The position numbers were made by a program, and so were the translations under genes. DNA of 64,000 bases, from assembly GCA_937862735.1 (NCBI GenBank), contig CALMDH010000329.1, positions 1 to 64,000 on the forward strand. Direction: 5' to 3'. Numbering within the stretch: position 1 is the stretch's first letter; every line of letters starts with the position of its first letter. Positions 1 through 7,648 of this stretch are shown here, in pieces. The notes beneath the pieces were generated by a model. It made no database searches and had not been told where the DNA came from. It was given only the letters and a program-made list of their open reading frames with translations. The stretch is from M0108 sp937862735 (GTDB lineage: Bacteria; Pseudomonadota; Gammaproteobacteria; Chromatiales; Chromatiaceae).

Positions 1-19
1 TTCCCTGGTCAACCCAGCT

Positions 20-55
20 CTTTCAAGCTCCGGCCTTCAGGCCGGGGTAGTTGAC
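20..55 (+). mobile_element. Possible right end of an IS200/IS605-family element
   Basis: An 8-bp stem (28-35 with 40-47, one G-T pair) closed by a TTCA loop is followed by GTAGTTGAC ending at 55. A short GC hairpin followed by a TTGAC-like end is typical of IS200/IS605 and TnpB-associated right ends, which also form the 3' end of the TnpB guide RNA. If correct, the element lies to the left of the window. No tnpA or tnpB coding sequence is inside the window, and a plain hairpin terminator is the alternative. Confidence 0.4.
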
Positions 56-203
56 CTGTCGTTTGCGCGAGACCCCGTCCTGGGGACGGGGCGGGCGGGC
101 GCCACGCGCGCCGCCTGACTCGCTTCCTCCGTTTTAGGTGGCTGGGATGCGTCGTGCCCGTGGCGCGGTGCCGCGCCGGGCCAGGGTCGGGCGCCAGCCC
201 CCC

Positions 204-422
204 CTAGGGGGCCGGGCCCGCGCCGGGTTCCGGGGTCGGCGCCGCCCCGCTCCAGGGGGGCGGCAGCGCCAGCGTGCCCGCCTGATAGTCGCGCAACAGG
301 GCCACGATCACCTTGGACACCGACCGCTGTTCCGACGTGCGCAGCGGCTCCAGGGCCTCGGCGAGATGGCGGGGCAGATAGATCTCGGAGCGGGTGTAGC
401 CCAGACGTCTTTTGGTACCCAC
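204..422 (-). CDS. Small ribbon-helix-helix (CopG/Arc-like) DNA-binding protein
   Basis: A 72-residue protein with a GTG start. The N-terminal part reads as a basic beta strand (YTRSEIYLPRHLAEAL) followed by two helices (ending SVSKVIVALLRDY), the usual pattern of a ribbon-helix-helix repressor or antitoxin-like regulator. The last 20 residues are a Pro/Ala/Gly tail. No toxin partner is adjacent. A sigma70-like site (TTGGTG, 17 bp, TATACT, complement of 585-613) lies about 160 bp upstream on the same strand. Its targets are unknown; the divergent exopolysaccharide operon is a possible one. The coding call rests on the motif pattern and is fairly good; the function is inferred. Confidence 0.6.
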   Translation of the reverse strand: MGTKRRLGYTRSEIYLPRHLAEALEPLRTSEQRSVSKVIVALLRDYQAGTLALPPPWSGAAPTPEPGAGPAP

Positions 423-563
423 AGGTCGCGTATACCTCGCGCAAATTCAGGTTTAAGCTATTAAAAACAACTGGATAGCAGGTCTGTCCGGCCGGGTCGC
501 CCCGGGCGCAGCCCTCACGGGTGCGCCCGATAACCGCCGATCCATCCGGCATGTGCCGCTGCA

Positions 564-613
564 TTGCGTATCCATTACCTACCTAGTATAACCACCGTCG
601 ATTAGAACACCAA
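564..613. promoter_or_regulatory. Overlapping opposed sigma70-like promoters
   Basis: On the minus strand TTGGTG (613-608), a 17-bp spacer and TATACT (590-585) point towards the ribbon-helix-helix gene. On the plus strand TTGCGT (564-569), a 17-bp spacer and TATAAC (587-592) point towards the exopolysaccharide operon. The two -10 elements overlap, so only one could be used at a time. Both are matched by eye. The remainder of 423-786 shows no convincing gene. Confidence 0.4.
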
Positions 614-786
614 ATCAGCCCGCTACCTGGCCGGCGGACCCCACCAGGGGCGACACGCCCCCCGCCCCGCCGTGCCGGCTCCCCATCGCACCCGTCCCCC
701 GCCGCACCCACCCCCCGCCGCAGTCGCGGGCAAGCCGCCGGCACGTTCCGCCCGATGCACACCCCGCCTGGGGCCGTGAAACCGCC

Positions 787-849
787 GGTCAGAATTGGTC
801 AGAAATGTCAGTACCGGTCAGAACGTCGGCGCTGGCATCCGGGTAATAT
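787..849 (+). promoter_or_regulatory. GGTCAGAA-repeat promoter of the exopolysaccharide operon
   Basis: GGTCAGAA occurs at 787-794, 797-804 and 816-823, with a degenerate copy TGTCAGTA at 806-813. Starts are 10, 9 and 10 bp apart, so all copies lie on one DNA face. Exactly 20 bp after the last copy is TAATAT (844-849), a good -10 element with no clear -35. This resembles an activator-dependent promoter in which tandem protein-binding sites replace the -35. The same layout recurs upstream of fliF and of the zinc-ribbon/flh operon. Confidence 0.65.
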
Positions 850-915
850 GGCGCCCGCATTCCCGCCGAGTATCGGCGTCATTCCCGGGGTCTAAACGAG
901 GCTAAATCCGCTGCC

Positions 916-1767
916 GTGATCGATCTGCACTGTCATTTACTCCCGGCTCTTGACGACGGGCCCGCGACGTTGGAAGACGCCCTGGCCATGGCGCGGATTG
1001 CCGTCGCGGACGGCATCACGCACAGCGTCTGCACGCCGCATATCTATCCGGGGCTCTACCCCCATACCGCTGCCGTGATTGCCGCCGCCCTGACCGGTTT
1101 TCGCCAGGAACTGCAGGCGCACGACATCCCCCTGGCCGTCAGTGCCGGCGCGGATATCTACCTCACGCCCGAATGCCTTTCCGCCCTGAGCGACGGGCGC
1201 TATCCCACCCTGGCCGCCAGCCGGTACTTTCTCCTGGAGCCACCCCATCATGCCGTTCCGGCGCGCTTCCTGGCTCAGATCCAGGACGCGCTGCAGGCGG
1301 ATTTCATCCCCCTGATTACCCACCCCGAACGGCTGGACTGGCTGGATGAAACCCACTACCCGTGGTTTCTCCAGGCGGCCCAGGCCGGCGCCTGGCTGCA
1401 GGTCACCGCCGGGGCGCTGCTCGGGGGCTTTGGTCGCCACGCCCAGCGCTGGAGTGAGCGGTTTGCTGCCGAGGGTCTGATTCACGTCCTGGCCAGCGAC
1501 GCCCACGATCCCCACCGGCGCCGCCCGGAACTGAGCGCCGCGCGAGCGCGGGCTGCCCAACTCCTGGGCGCCGACGAAGCCACGCGCCTGGTGGTGGACC
1601 GGCCGGCGGCCATCCTCGCCCAGCGCCCGCCCCAGGCCGTGCCCGCCCCCCCGGGGTTGACCCGCTCGCTCCCGGTACGGCGCCCGCCGGGCGGGCTGCG
1701 GCGCTGGCTGCCCCGCTGGGACCGCCCGCGCGGGGGAAGGCGGGCGGGAGCTGCCGATGACGCCTGA
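916..1767 (+). CDS. CpsB/YwqE-type PHP-domain tyrosine phosphatase
   Basis: A 283-residue protein with a GTG start. The opening motif DLHCHLLPALDDGP supplies metal ligands His5 and His7 of the PHP fold; HPER near residue 136 and DAHDPHR near residue 195 are further metal-binding segments. CpsB-type enzymes dephosphorylate the tyrosine kinase that controls polysaccharide chain length and export. No such kinase (Wzc/CpsD) is in the window, so the substrate must be encoded elsewhere. It is the first gene of the polysaccharide operon, about 60 bp after the predicted transcription start. The C-terminal 40 residues are Pro/Arg-rich and overlap the next start by 11 bp. Confidence 0.8.
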   Translation: MIDLHCHLLPALDDGPATLEDALAMARIAVADGITHSVCTPHIYPGLYPHTAAVIAAALTGFRQELQAHDIPLAVSAGADIYLTPECLSALSDGRYPTLAASRYFLLEPPHHAVPARFLAQIQDALQADFIPLITHPERLDWLDETHYPWFLQAAQAGAWLQVTAGALLGGFGRHAQRWSERFAAEGLIHVLASDAHDPHRRRPELSAARARAAQLLGADEATRLVVDRPAAILAQRPPQAVPAPPGLTRSLPVRRPPGGLRRWLPRWDRPRGGRRAGAADDA

Positions 1768-3190
1768 CGCCCGGACCCCGGCGGCGCGGGCCGCCACGCG
1801 CCTCACCTGGGCCGTCACCGCCCTGCTGGCCGCCGCCCTGGCGGTCGCCGTCTGGCCCGGCCCCCTGACCAGCACCGGGTTGCAGGCGGGGGCGGTCCTG
1901 ACCCTGGGCGCGGCCCTGGGGGGGGCGCCGGCGGTCCGGCCGGCCCCGCGCCTGACCGCCGGGCTGGCGGCGCTCGCCCTCCTCCCCTGGCTCTACCTCC
2001 TGCCGTTGCCCGCCGCCGGGCTCGCCGACCTAGGCGGGCACGCGCGGTACCACGCGCCGGGCACGTGGCTGGGGGCCGGCGAACCGGCCTGGGCGCCCCT
2101 GAGCCTCGCCCCCTTCGCCACCTGGGCGGTGGCCCTGGACCTGCTGGCGCCGCTGGCGGTGTTTCTCGCCGTGCGCCAGCTCGGCCCCGCGCACCACGTC
2201 CGGCTGCTGGGGCTGCTCCTCGCCCTGGCCGTCGCCCAGGGCCTGTATGGCCTGCTGCAATTCGCCAGCGCCAGCAGCGGCTCCGCCTGGCTGCTGGCGC
2301 AGGGGGCGCACGCCGGTTCCGCCACCGGCAGCTTCACCAACCGCAACCACCTGGCGCTGCTGTTGGAAATGCTGGTGCCGCTGGCGGTGCTGCTCACCCT
2401 GCGCCCGCCCGCGGGCCAGCGCCCGGACGCGGCCGCCGCCCGTCAGCGCGCCCTGGGCTATGGCGCGGTGGCCGCCTTCCTCCTGCTCTGCCTCCTCTTC
2501 ACCCGCTCCCGCACCGGCATCACCCTGGCCCTGCTGGGGCTGGTCCTGGCGCTCACCCTGGGCGCCCCCCGGTGGCGCGCGGGCCGCGCCCTCGGCGTCG
2601 CCGGCGGCCTCCTGCTGTTCGCCCTGGGCGTGGCCAGCGTCATGGGTCTGGCGCCGGTGATCGCCCGCTTCAGCGTCGACGCCCTGCTGGCGGATGCCCG
2701 CCCGCGCATCCTCACCGTCACCCTGGAGGTGCTGCGCGCCTGGTGGCCGCTGGGCAGCGGTCCCGGCACCTACGCCTTGGTCATGCCCCCCGCCCAGCCG
2801 GTGACCCTGCCCGACGTGGTGCTCAACCACGCGCACAACGACTACCTGGAATGGCTGGTGGAAACCGGCGCCCCTGGCGCGCTGCTGCTGAGTGCCGCCC
2901 TCGGCGCCTTTTGGCTCCAGGGCTACCGGGTGGTGCGCGCGGCGCGCCGGGCGGCGGCGAACCCCCTCCCGCTGGGGGCCGGCCTGGGGCTGCTGCTCGT
3001 CGCCGGCCATGAGCTGGTCGACTATGGCTTGCGGATCCCGCTCAACCAGCTGGTCTTTGCCGTCCTGGCCGGGGTGTTTTTTGCCCCCCCGCCGGCGCGC
3101 CCGCCCCGCCGCGCCGCCCGTGGCGGCACCTGCTCCGCCGCCGCCCGCGCCACCCGGTGGCCGGTGACGACCGCCCCACCCCTCAACTGA
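1757..3190 (+). CDS. O-antigen ligase/polymerase (Wzy_C-type) membrane protein
   Basis: A 477-residue protein with ten or more hydrophobic segments. The large periplasmic loop holds FTNRNHLALLLE (near residue 193) and NHAHNDYLEWLVETG (near residue 356), the hallmark segments of the O-antigen ligase/Wzy_C superfamily. Such proteins join lipid-linked repeat units into a polymer or transfer them to an acceptor at the outer face of the inner membrane. The start overlaps the phosphatase gene, indicating co-transcription. A second polymerase-like protein lies at the end of the operon, so which of the two polymerises and which ligates is not decidable here. Confidence 0.75.
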   Translation: MTPDARTPAARAATRLTWAVTALLAAALAVAVWPGPLTSTGLQAGAVLTLGAALGGAPAVRPAPRLTAGLAALALLPWLYLLPLPAAGLADLGGHARYHAPGTWLGAGEPAWAPLSLAPFATWAVALDLLAPLAVFLAVRQLGPAHHVRLLGLLLALAVAQGLYGLLQFASASSGSAWLLAQGAHAGSATGSFTNRNHLALLLEMLVPLAVLLTLRPPAGQRPDAAAARQRALGYGAVAAFLLLCLLFTRSRTGITLALLGLVLALTLGAPRWRAGRALGVAGGLLLFALGVASVMGLAPVIARFSVDALLADARPRILTVTLEVLRAWWPLGSGPGTYALVMPPAQPVTLPDVVLNHAHNDYLEWLVETGAPGALLLSAALGAFWLQGYRVVRAARRAAANPLPLGAGLGLLLVAGHELVDYGLRIPLNQLVFAVLAGVFFAPPPARPPRRAARGGTCSAAARATRWPVTTAPPLN

Positions 3191-3243
3191 CCCTCCCGCC
3201 GGCCCGCGCCGGCGCCTGATCACGTCCCGAGACCGCGTTCCCC

Positions 3244-4650
3244 ATGTCCAGTCATGCCGACACCCTCTCCCTGCCCGCGCATACCGCCGGCACGCCCCAC
3301 GTCGCCGCCGCCTTTCTGGTCAAGGTCGTCGACCTCACGGTCATCGCCGGACTGCTCGCGCTCTTCGTCTGGGGGCGCCAGATTCCGCTGACCACCGACT
3401 ACGTCGTCCTCGCCGCCCTGGCTGCGGGGCTGTTTGTCCTCCTCGGCGACGCGCGCCACCTCTACCGACCCTGGCTGGCCGAGGCCCCCGGCCGCCAGTG
3501 GCTGGTCATCGGCGGCGTGTGGCTGCAGGTGGTCCTCATCCTGCTGGCCCTCGCCTACGCCCTAAAAACCACCGCCTCCTTTTCCCGCACCGCCACCGGC
3601 CTGTGGCTGCTCGCCGTGCCCCTGGCCCTGTGCGGATGGCGCCTGCTCTACCGCCCGCTCTACGCCCGGCTCGCGGTACCGCTGGCCACCCGCCGCCCGA
3701 CCCTGGTGTGGGGGAGCGGCGCCGCCGCCCGCCACCTGACCCACGCCCTCGCCCGGCAGCCGTGGCTGGGGCTGGAACTGCACACGGCGCTGGCATACAC
3801 CGCGGGCGACGCCGACCGCCACGCCGCGCAGTTGCAGCAGATTGAGCGCCTCGCCCGCCGCGGCGAGGTGGCGATCATCTATATCGCCCTGCCCCCGGCG
3901 GCCTGGCGCCTGGCGCAGCGGCTGATCGACCAGCTCGCCGACACCACCGTCTCGGTGTTTCTCGTCCCGCCGCTGGTCACCGGGCCGCTCACCGGAGGGC
4001 GCTGGTCCAGTCTGCACGGCGTGCCGCTGGTGTCGGTCTATGACACGCCGTTCTGGGGGGTCGCCGGCTGGCTGAAACGCCTGGAAGACGTGCTCGGCGC
4101 CGCGCTGATCCTGCCGCTGATCGCCCTGCCGCTGGCGCTGATCGCCGTGGCGGTCAAGCGCTCCTCACCGGGACCGGTGCTGTTCAAACAGCGGCGCTAT
4201 GGCATCAATGGTTGCGAGATCCAGGTGTGGAAATTCCGCACCATGACGGTGTGTGAAGACGGCCCGGTGGTGACCCAGGCGCAGCGCCAGGACCCGCGGG
4301 TGACGCGGGTGGGCGCCCTGCTGCGCCGCACCTCCCTGGATGAACTGCCGCAATTCCTCAACGTCCTGCGCGGCGAGATGTCCATCGTCGGTCCCCGCCC
4401 GCATGCCATCGCCCATAACGAGCTGTACCGCGGCAAGATCCACGGCTACATGCTGCGCCATTTGGTGCGCCCCGGCATCACCGGCTGGGCGCAGGTGAAC
4501 GGCTGGCGCGGCGAAACGGACACCGAGGACAAGATGGTCAAACGCGTCGAGCATGACCTCTGGTATATCCGCCATTGGTCGCTGTGGCTGGATCTCAAGA
4601 TCATTCTGCGCACCGTGTTGCGGGGCTTTGGCGGCCACGCCGCCTATTGA
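3244..4650 (+). CDS. Polyprenyl-phosphate sugar-1-phosphate transferase (WcaJ-like)
   Basis: A 468-residue initiating enzyme of repeat-unit assembly; it transfers a sugar-1-phosphate to undecaprenyl phosphate at the membrane. It has four N-terminal membrane segments, a Rossmann-like CoA-binding-type middle part (LVWGSGAAARHL, near residue 155), a fifth hydrophobic segment near 285, and a catalytic bacterial sugar transferase domain with KRSSPGPVLFKQRR, VWKFRTM, RRTSLDELPQFLNVL and GEMSIVGPRPH. Length and order match the WcaJ/EpsL family. The sugar is probably glucose or galactose, which cannot be told from sequence. Confidence 0.85.
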   Translation: MSSHADTLSLPAHTAGTPHVAAAFLVKVVDLTVIAGLLALFVWGRQIPLTTDYVVLAALAAGLFVLLGDARHLYRPWLAEAPGRQWLVIGGVWLQVVLILLALAYALKTTASFSRTATGLWLLAVPLALCGWRLLYRPLYARLAVPLATRRPTLVWGSGAAARHLTHALARQPWLGLELHTALAYTAGDADRHAAQLQQIERLARRGEVAIIYIALPPAAWRLAQRLIDQLADTTVSVFLVPPLVTGPLTGGRWSSLHGVPLVSVYDTPFWGVAGWLKRLEDVLGAALILPLIALPLALIAVAVKRSSPGPVLFKQRRYGINGCEIQVWKFRTMTVCEDGPVVTQAQRQDPRVTRVGALLRRTSLDELPQFLNVLRGEMSIVGPRPHAIAHNELYRGKIHGYMLRHLVRPGITGWAQVNGWRGETDTEDKMVKRVEHDLWYIRHWSLWLDLKIILRTVLRGFGGHAAY

Positions 4651-4697
4651 GCGCCCCGCCGGCCGCCCGTTCCTTCTCGCCTGGAGTAACCCCCCGG

Positions 4698-5501
4698 ATG
4701 ACCACCCGTCCCCCACCGGCGGAACGCCTGACCTTTGCCCGCGCGTTCACCCTGGATTTTGCCCCCGGCACGTCGATCTCCTTTGTGAATCTGGCGTCCT
4801 TATACCCGGTGCTGGCCGTCCCAGCCGCGCAGCGCCGCGACTTCGTCTGGTATGGCGACGGCTTCCTGCTGCTCGGGCTGCTACGCCTGCTGACGGGCGG
4901 CCGTCTGCCGCGTTTGCCGCGGGTCAGTTTCGACTATACCTCCATCGCCCCGGCGGTCTTCGCTAACTGCCAGGACGCCGGTCTCCCCCTCTACCTGGTC
5001 GGCGCCCGGGCGGAGGAACTGGCGGCGTTCGTCGCCAAGCTGAGCGCGCACTATCCCGGCTTACGGGTGGTGGGCGCTCACCCCGGGTATTTCCCCGCCC
5101 AGGACTGGACCACCACCTGTCAGGCGCTTGCCGCCTCCCCGGCCCGCGTGCTGCTGGTGGGCCTGGGCGGCGGCTTGCAGGAGCGCTTCATCGCCGCCGC
5201 CCGCGCCCACGGCTTTACCGGCACGGCGCTGACCTGCGGCGGCTTCATCCGCCAGACGGCCGGCAGCGCGGCCCTGCGCTACTACCCGGACTGGATCAAT
5301 CGCCTGCAGCTGCGTTTTCTGTATCGCATGGTCCAGGAACCGCACACGGTGCGCCGCTACCTGCTCGACTATCCCCGTCATGCCCTGCGCCTGGCCCGCG
5401 ATCTCCTCGCCGGGCGCCTGGTCATCGACGTGGTCGGGGCGCCCGCCGCGCCGCCGCGGCCGGCTCCCTGGACGCCGGCGCCCGACCCCGGCGGGCGCTG
5501 A
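4698..5501 (+). CDS. WecG/TagA/CpsF-family glycosyltransferase
   Basis: A 267-residue protein. ATG at 4698 is preceded by GGAG 11 bp upstream, so the longer upstream reading frame is not used. Family features include an early YGDG segment (residue ~52), PLYLVGA, VVGAHPGYF, and VLLVGLGGGLQERFI. These enzymes add an N-acetylmannosamine(uronate)-type sugar to a lipid-linked acceptor as an early step after the initiating transferase encoded just upstream. Soluble or peripheral membrane protein. The exact sugar is unknown. Confidence 0.8.
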   Translation: MTTRPPPAERLTFARAFTLDFAPGTSISFVNLASLYPVLAVPAAQRRDFVWYGDGFLLLGLLRLLTGGRLPRLPRVSFDYTSIAPAVFANCQDAGLPLYLVGARAEELAAFVAKLSAHYPGLRVVGAHPGYFPAQDWTTTCQALAASPARVLLVGLGGGLQERFIAAARAHGFTGTALTCGGFIRQTAGSAALRYYPDWINRLQLRFLYRMVQEPHTVRRYLLDYPRHALRLARDLLAGRLVIDVVGAPAAPPRPAPWTPAPDPGGR

Positions 5502-5579
5502 CGCCCGCGCCCCGACGGTCACCCCCGCGCGCGGGGGCGGCCCCCCTCACCCCCACCACGGAGACCCCCGCGACCGCCC

Positions 5580-6509
5580 ATGCTGAAAATCGTCTTCATT
5601 CCCGGACTGCCCCGCTGCGCCACCACCACCCTGGCCTCGCTCCTGGGGCAACACCCCGCCGTCGCCGCGCCGCGGCACAAGGAACCGCATTTCTTTTTAC
5701 CCGCCGGGGACGCCGCGCGGTTGTACGCTTACGAGGGTCGCGCCCGCCGGCCGTACCCCACGCTGGGATTTTGTCAGGACCGCGCGGCCTATCTGCATAA
5801 TCTGCGCGCGGGGGCGCCCGCCACGCTGCACATCGACGCCAGCACCCTGTATTGCGTCCATCCCGAGGCCTTCGCCGCCATCGCCGCGGACCGGGACATC
5901 GACCCCTATTTCGTTTTCCTGCATCGCGCGCCGTTGCCGCGCGCCCGCTCCCATTTCCGCTTCTCCGTCTCCCGTGGCGAGGAAACGCGCAGCTTCGAAC
6001 AGGCCCTGGACGAGGAGGCGCGGGGCGAGCGCGCGCACTGGCTGTTGGGCGGCTACCACAAGGCCTCGGCGCTGACCCCCGCCGTCACCCGGGCCCGCGC
6101 GCTGTTCGGGTTGGAACGGGTGCGCCTGGCGAATATCGACACCCAGCAGATCGCCTCCCCCGCCTTCATGGGCGCGGTGCTGGACTTTCTCGGGCTGCCC
6201 ACCCATGACTTCGACTTTGCCGTCTACCCCAACGCGGTCCCGGACCTCACCCAGCCGCTCGCCCGCCGCGCGCGCATCCTGGCGCGCCAGGCGCGCCAAC
6301 TCCATCCCGGCCTGATGGACAACCCGGTGACGCGCTGGGTGTTCGAGCACGCCATGCTGCGCCTGCACGCCCTGACCCGCGGCGCCACCCCGGTCCACCC
6401 CCCGCCCCGCGAGACCCTGCGCGACGACTGGCAGCGCCGCTTCGCCGAACTGGCGCAGCAAAATGCCGCCTGCTGTCCGGCACTGACCCTGGCCGCCGGC
6501 GGTGCCTGA
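5580..6509 (+). CDS. Sulfotransferase-family protein
   Basis: A 309-residue protein. The N-terminus (FIPGLPRCATTTLASLL, residues 6-22) matches the 5'-phosphosulfate loop that binds PAPS, followed by KEPHFF. Near residue 118 FLHRAPLPRARSHFRFSVSRGEE resembles the 3'-phosphate-binding segment (R..P..R..S.). It probably transfers sulfate to a hydroxyl of the polysaccharide repeat unit. It sits between two glycosyltransferase genes, which supports carbohydrate as substrate. Whether the polymer really carries sulfate is inference. Confidence 0.7.
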   Translation: MLKIVFIPGLPRCATTTLASLLGQHPAVAAPRHKEPHFFLPAGDAARLYAYEGRARRPYPTLGFCQDRAAYLHNLRAGAPATLHIDASTLYCVHPEAFAAIAADRDIDPYFVFLHRAPLPRARSHFRFSVSRGEETRSFEQALDEEARGERAHWLLGGYHKASALTPAVTRARALFGLERVRLANIDTQQIASPAFMGAVLDFLGLPTHDFDFAVYPNAVPDLTQPLARRARILARQARQLHPGLMDNPVTRWVFEHAMLRLHALTRGATPVHPPPRETLRDDWQRRFAELAQQNAACCPALTLAAGGA

Positions 6510-6514
6510 CGCCC

Positions 6515-7477
6515 ATGGCCACCCCACCCCGCGCACCTGCGCAGCGCGAACGGCGGGGGCCGCCCGCCCCCGCCGCGGTCGCCGTGTCGGTCATCCTCCC
6601 GGCCTACCGGGCCGCGGCCACCCTCCCCGCCACCCTCGCCAGCCTGTTCGCCCAGACCTTCGCCGATTTCGAGGTCATCGTCGTCGACGACGCCTCCCCG
6701 GATCACACCTGGGAGGTCCTGTTGGCCACACCGGCGCCCCGCCCGCTGCTGGCCCTGCGCAGCGCCCACAACCAGGGGCCGGCCGCCGCGCGCAACCTGG
6801 CGCTGGCCCATGCCCGCGGCCAGGTGCTGGCCTTTGCCGATGCCGATGACGTGTTTTATCCCGATAAACTCGCCCGCCAGTATGCCGCGCTGTGCGCCCG
6901 GCGCCCGGCGGCGGTGGCGAATTTCTGCGCGGCGCACGATGAACAGGGCCGCCTGCAGACCCGTCAGGTCGGGACGCGGTTTGCGGACGATCTGCTGCTG
7001 TTCCGCCAGGACATCATCAGCACCAGCGGGCTGCTGTGCTGGCGCGACACCGTGCAGGCGCTCGGCGGGTTTCCGCACGGGCTGCGCGCCAAGGAGGATG
7101 TCGCCCTGGTGGTGCGACTGCTGCAACACGGCGCCGTGGATTACCTGCCGCAGTCGCTCTATCGGAAAAACTTCAGCGGCCGGCGCCGGGCGCAGGTGAT
7201 TCTCGCCGGCGTGGAAGCCTTCTGGCGGACGTTCGCCGCGGAACTGCAGGCGTTACCGGACCGACACCGCGCCCGCGCTCAGGGCGCGCTGTATGGCCGC
7301 CTGGCGGGCCTGGCCCTCACCGAGGGCGAGGCGGCGGCCTGCTGGACCTATCTCACGCGCGGCTGCCGCGCCAGTCCCGGCGCCTGCGCGGGCGCCCTGC
7401 TGGGCGGTCTCGGGCGGAGCGTGCGCCGTCACCGGCCCGGGTGGACAGCCGGCCCCGCGCGTGTGCCGGAGTCGTGA
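6515..7477 (+). CDS. Glycosyltransferase family 2
   Basis: A 320-residue protein with the GT-A nucleotide-sugar fold: VSVILPAYRAAATLPATLASL, then FEVIVVDDASPDHTWEVL, GPAAARNLALAHA and the DxD-type segment FADADDVF near residue 108. It lacks membrane segments, as expected for a cytoplasmic enzyme acting on a lipid-linked acceptor. It begins 5 bp after the sulfotransferase stop. The donor sugar cannot be inferred. The long Pro/Arg-rich N-terminus (residues 1-24) is typical of this genome's coding bias. Confidence 0.85.
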   Translation: MATPPRAPAQRERRGPPAPAAVAVSVILPAYRAAATLPATLASLFAQTFADFEVIVVDDASPDHTWEVLLATPAPRPLLALRSAHNQGPAAARNLALAHARGQVLAFADADDVFYPDKLARQYAALCARRPAAVANFCAAHDEQGRLQTRQVGTRFADDLLLFRQDIISTSGLLCWRDTVQALGGFPHGLRAKEDVALVVRLLQHGAVDYLPQSLYRKNFSGRRRAQVILAGVEAFWRTFAAELQALPDRHRARAQGALYGRLAGLALTEGEAAACWTYLTRGCRASPGACAGALLGGLGRSVRRHRPGWTAGPARVPES

Positions 7478-7518
7478 AGGCGGTCAGGCCAGCAAATCAA
7501 CCGGGTACGACGGGCATT

Positions 7519-7547
7519 TTGTAATCATTACCGTCTTTTTTTATATA
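7519..7547 (+). promoter_or_regulatory. Possible internal promoter in the polysaccharide operon
   Basis: The 171-bp gap 7478-7648 is clearly AT-richer than its surroundings. TTGTAA (7519-7524), 17 bp and TATATA (7542-7547) give a plausible sigma70 promoter for the last four genes. A short palindrome GTAATCATTAC followed by a T-run lies inside it and could alternatively act as a weak attenuator. Confidence 0.4.
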
Positions 7548-7648
7548 ACGATGGAATACCGCAAAGCCGCTGCTCACCATGACCCACCAGGCAGGTGTTC
7601 GTCAGGCGCGGATTTCGCTGTCTTCTTCTCCATCAATAGGGGCTTCTT

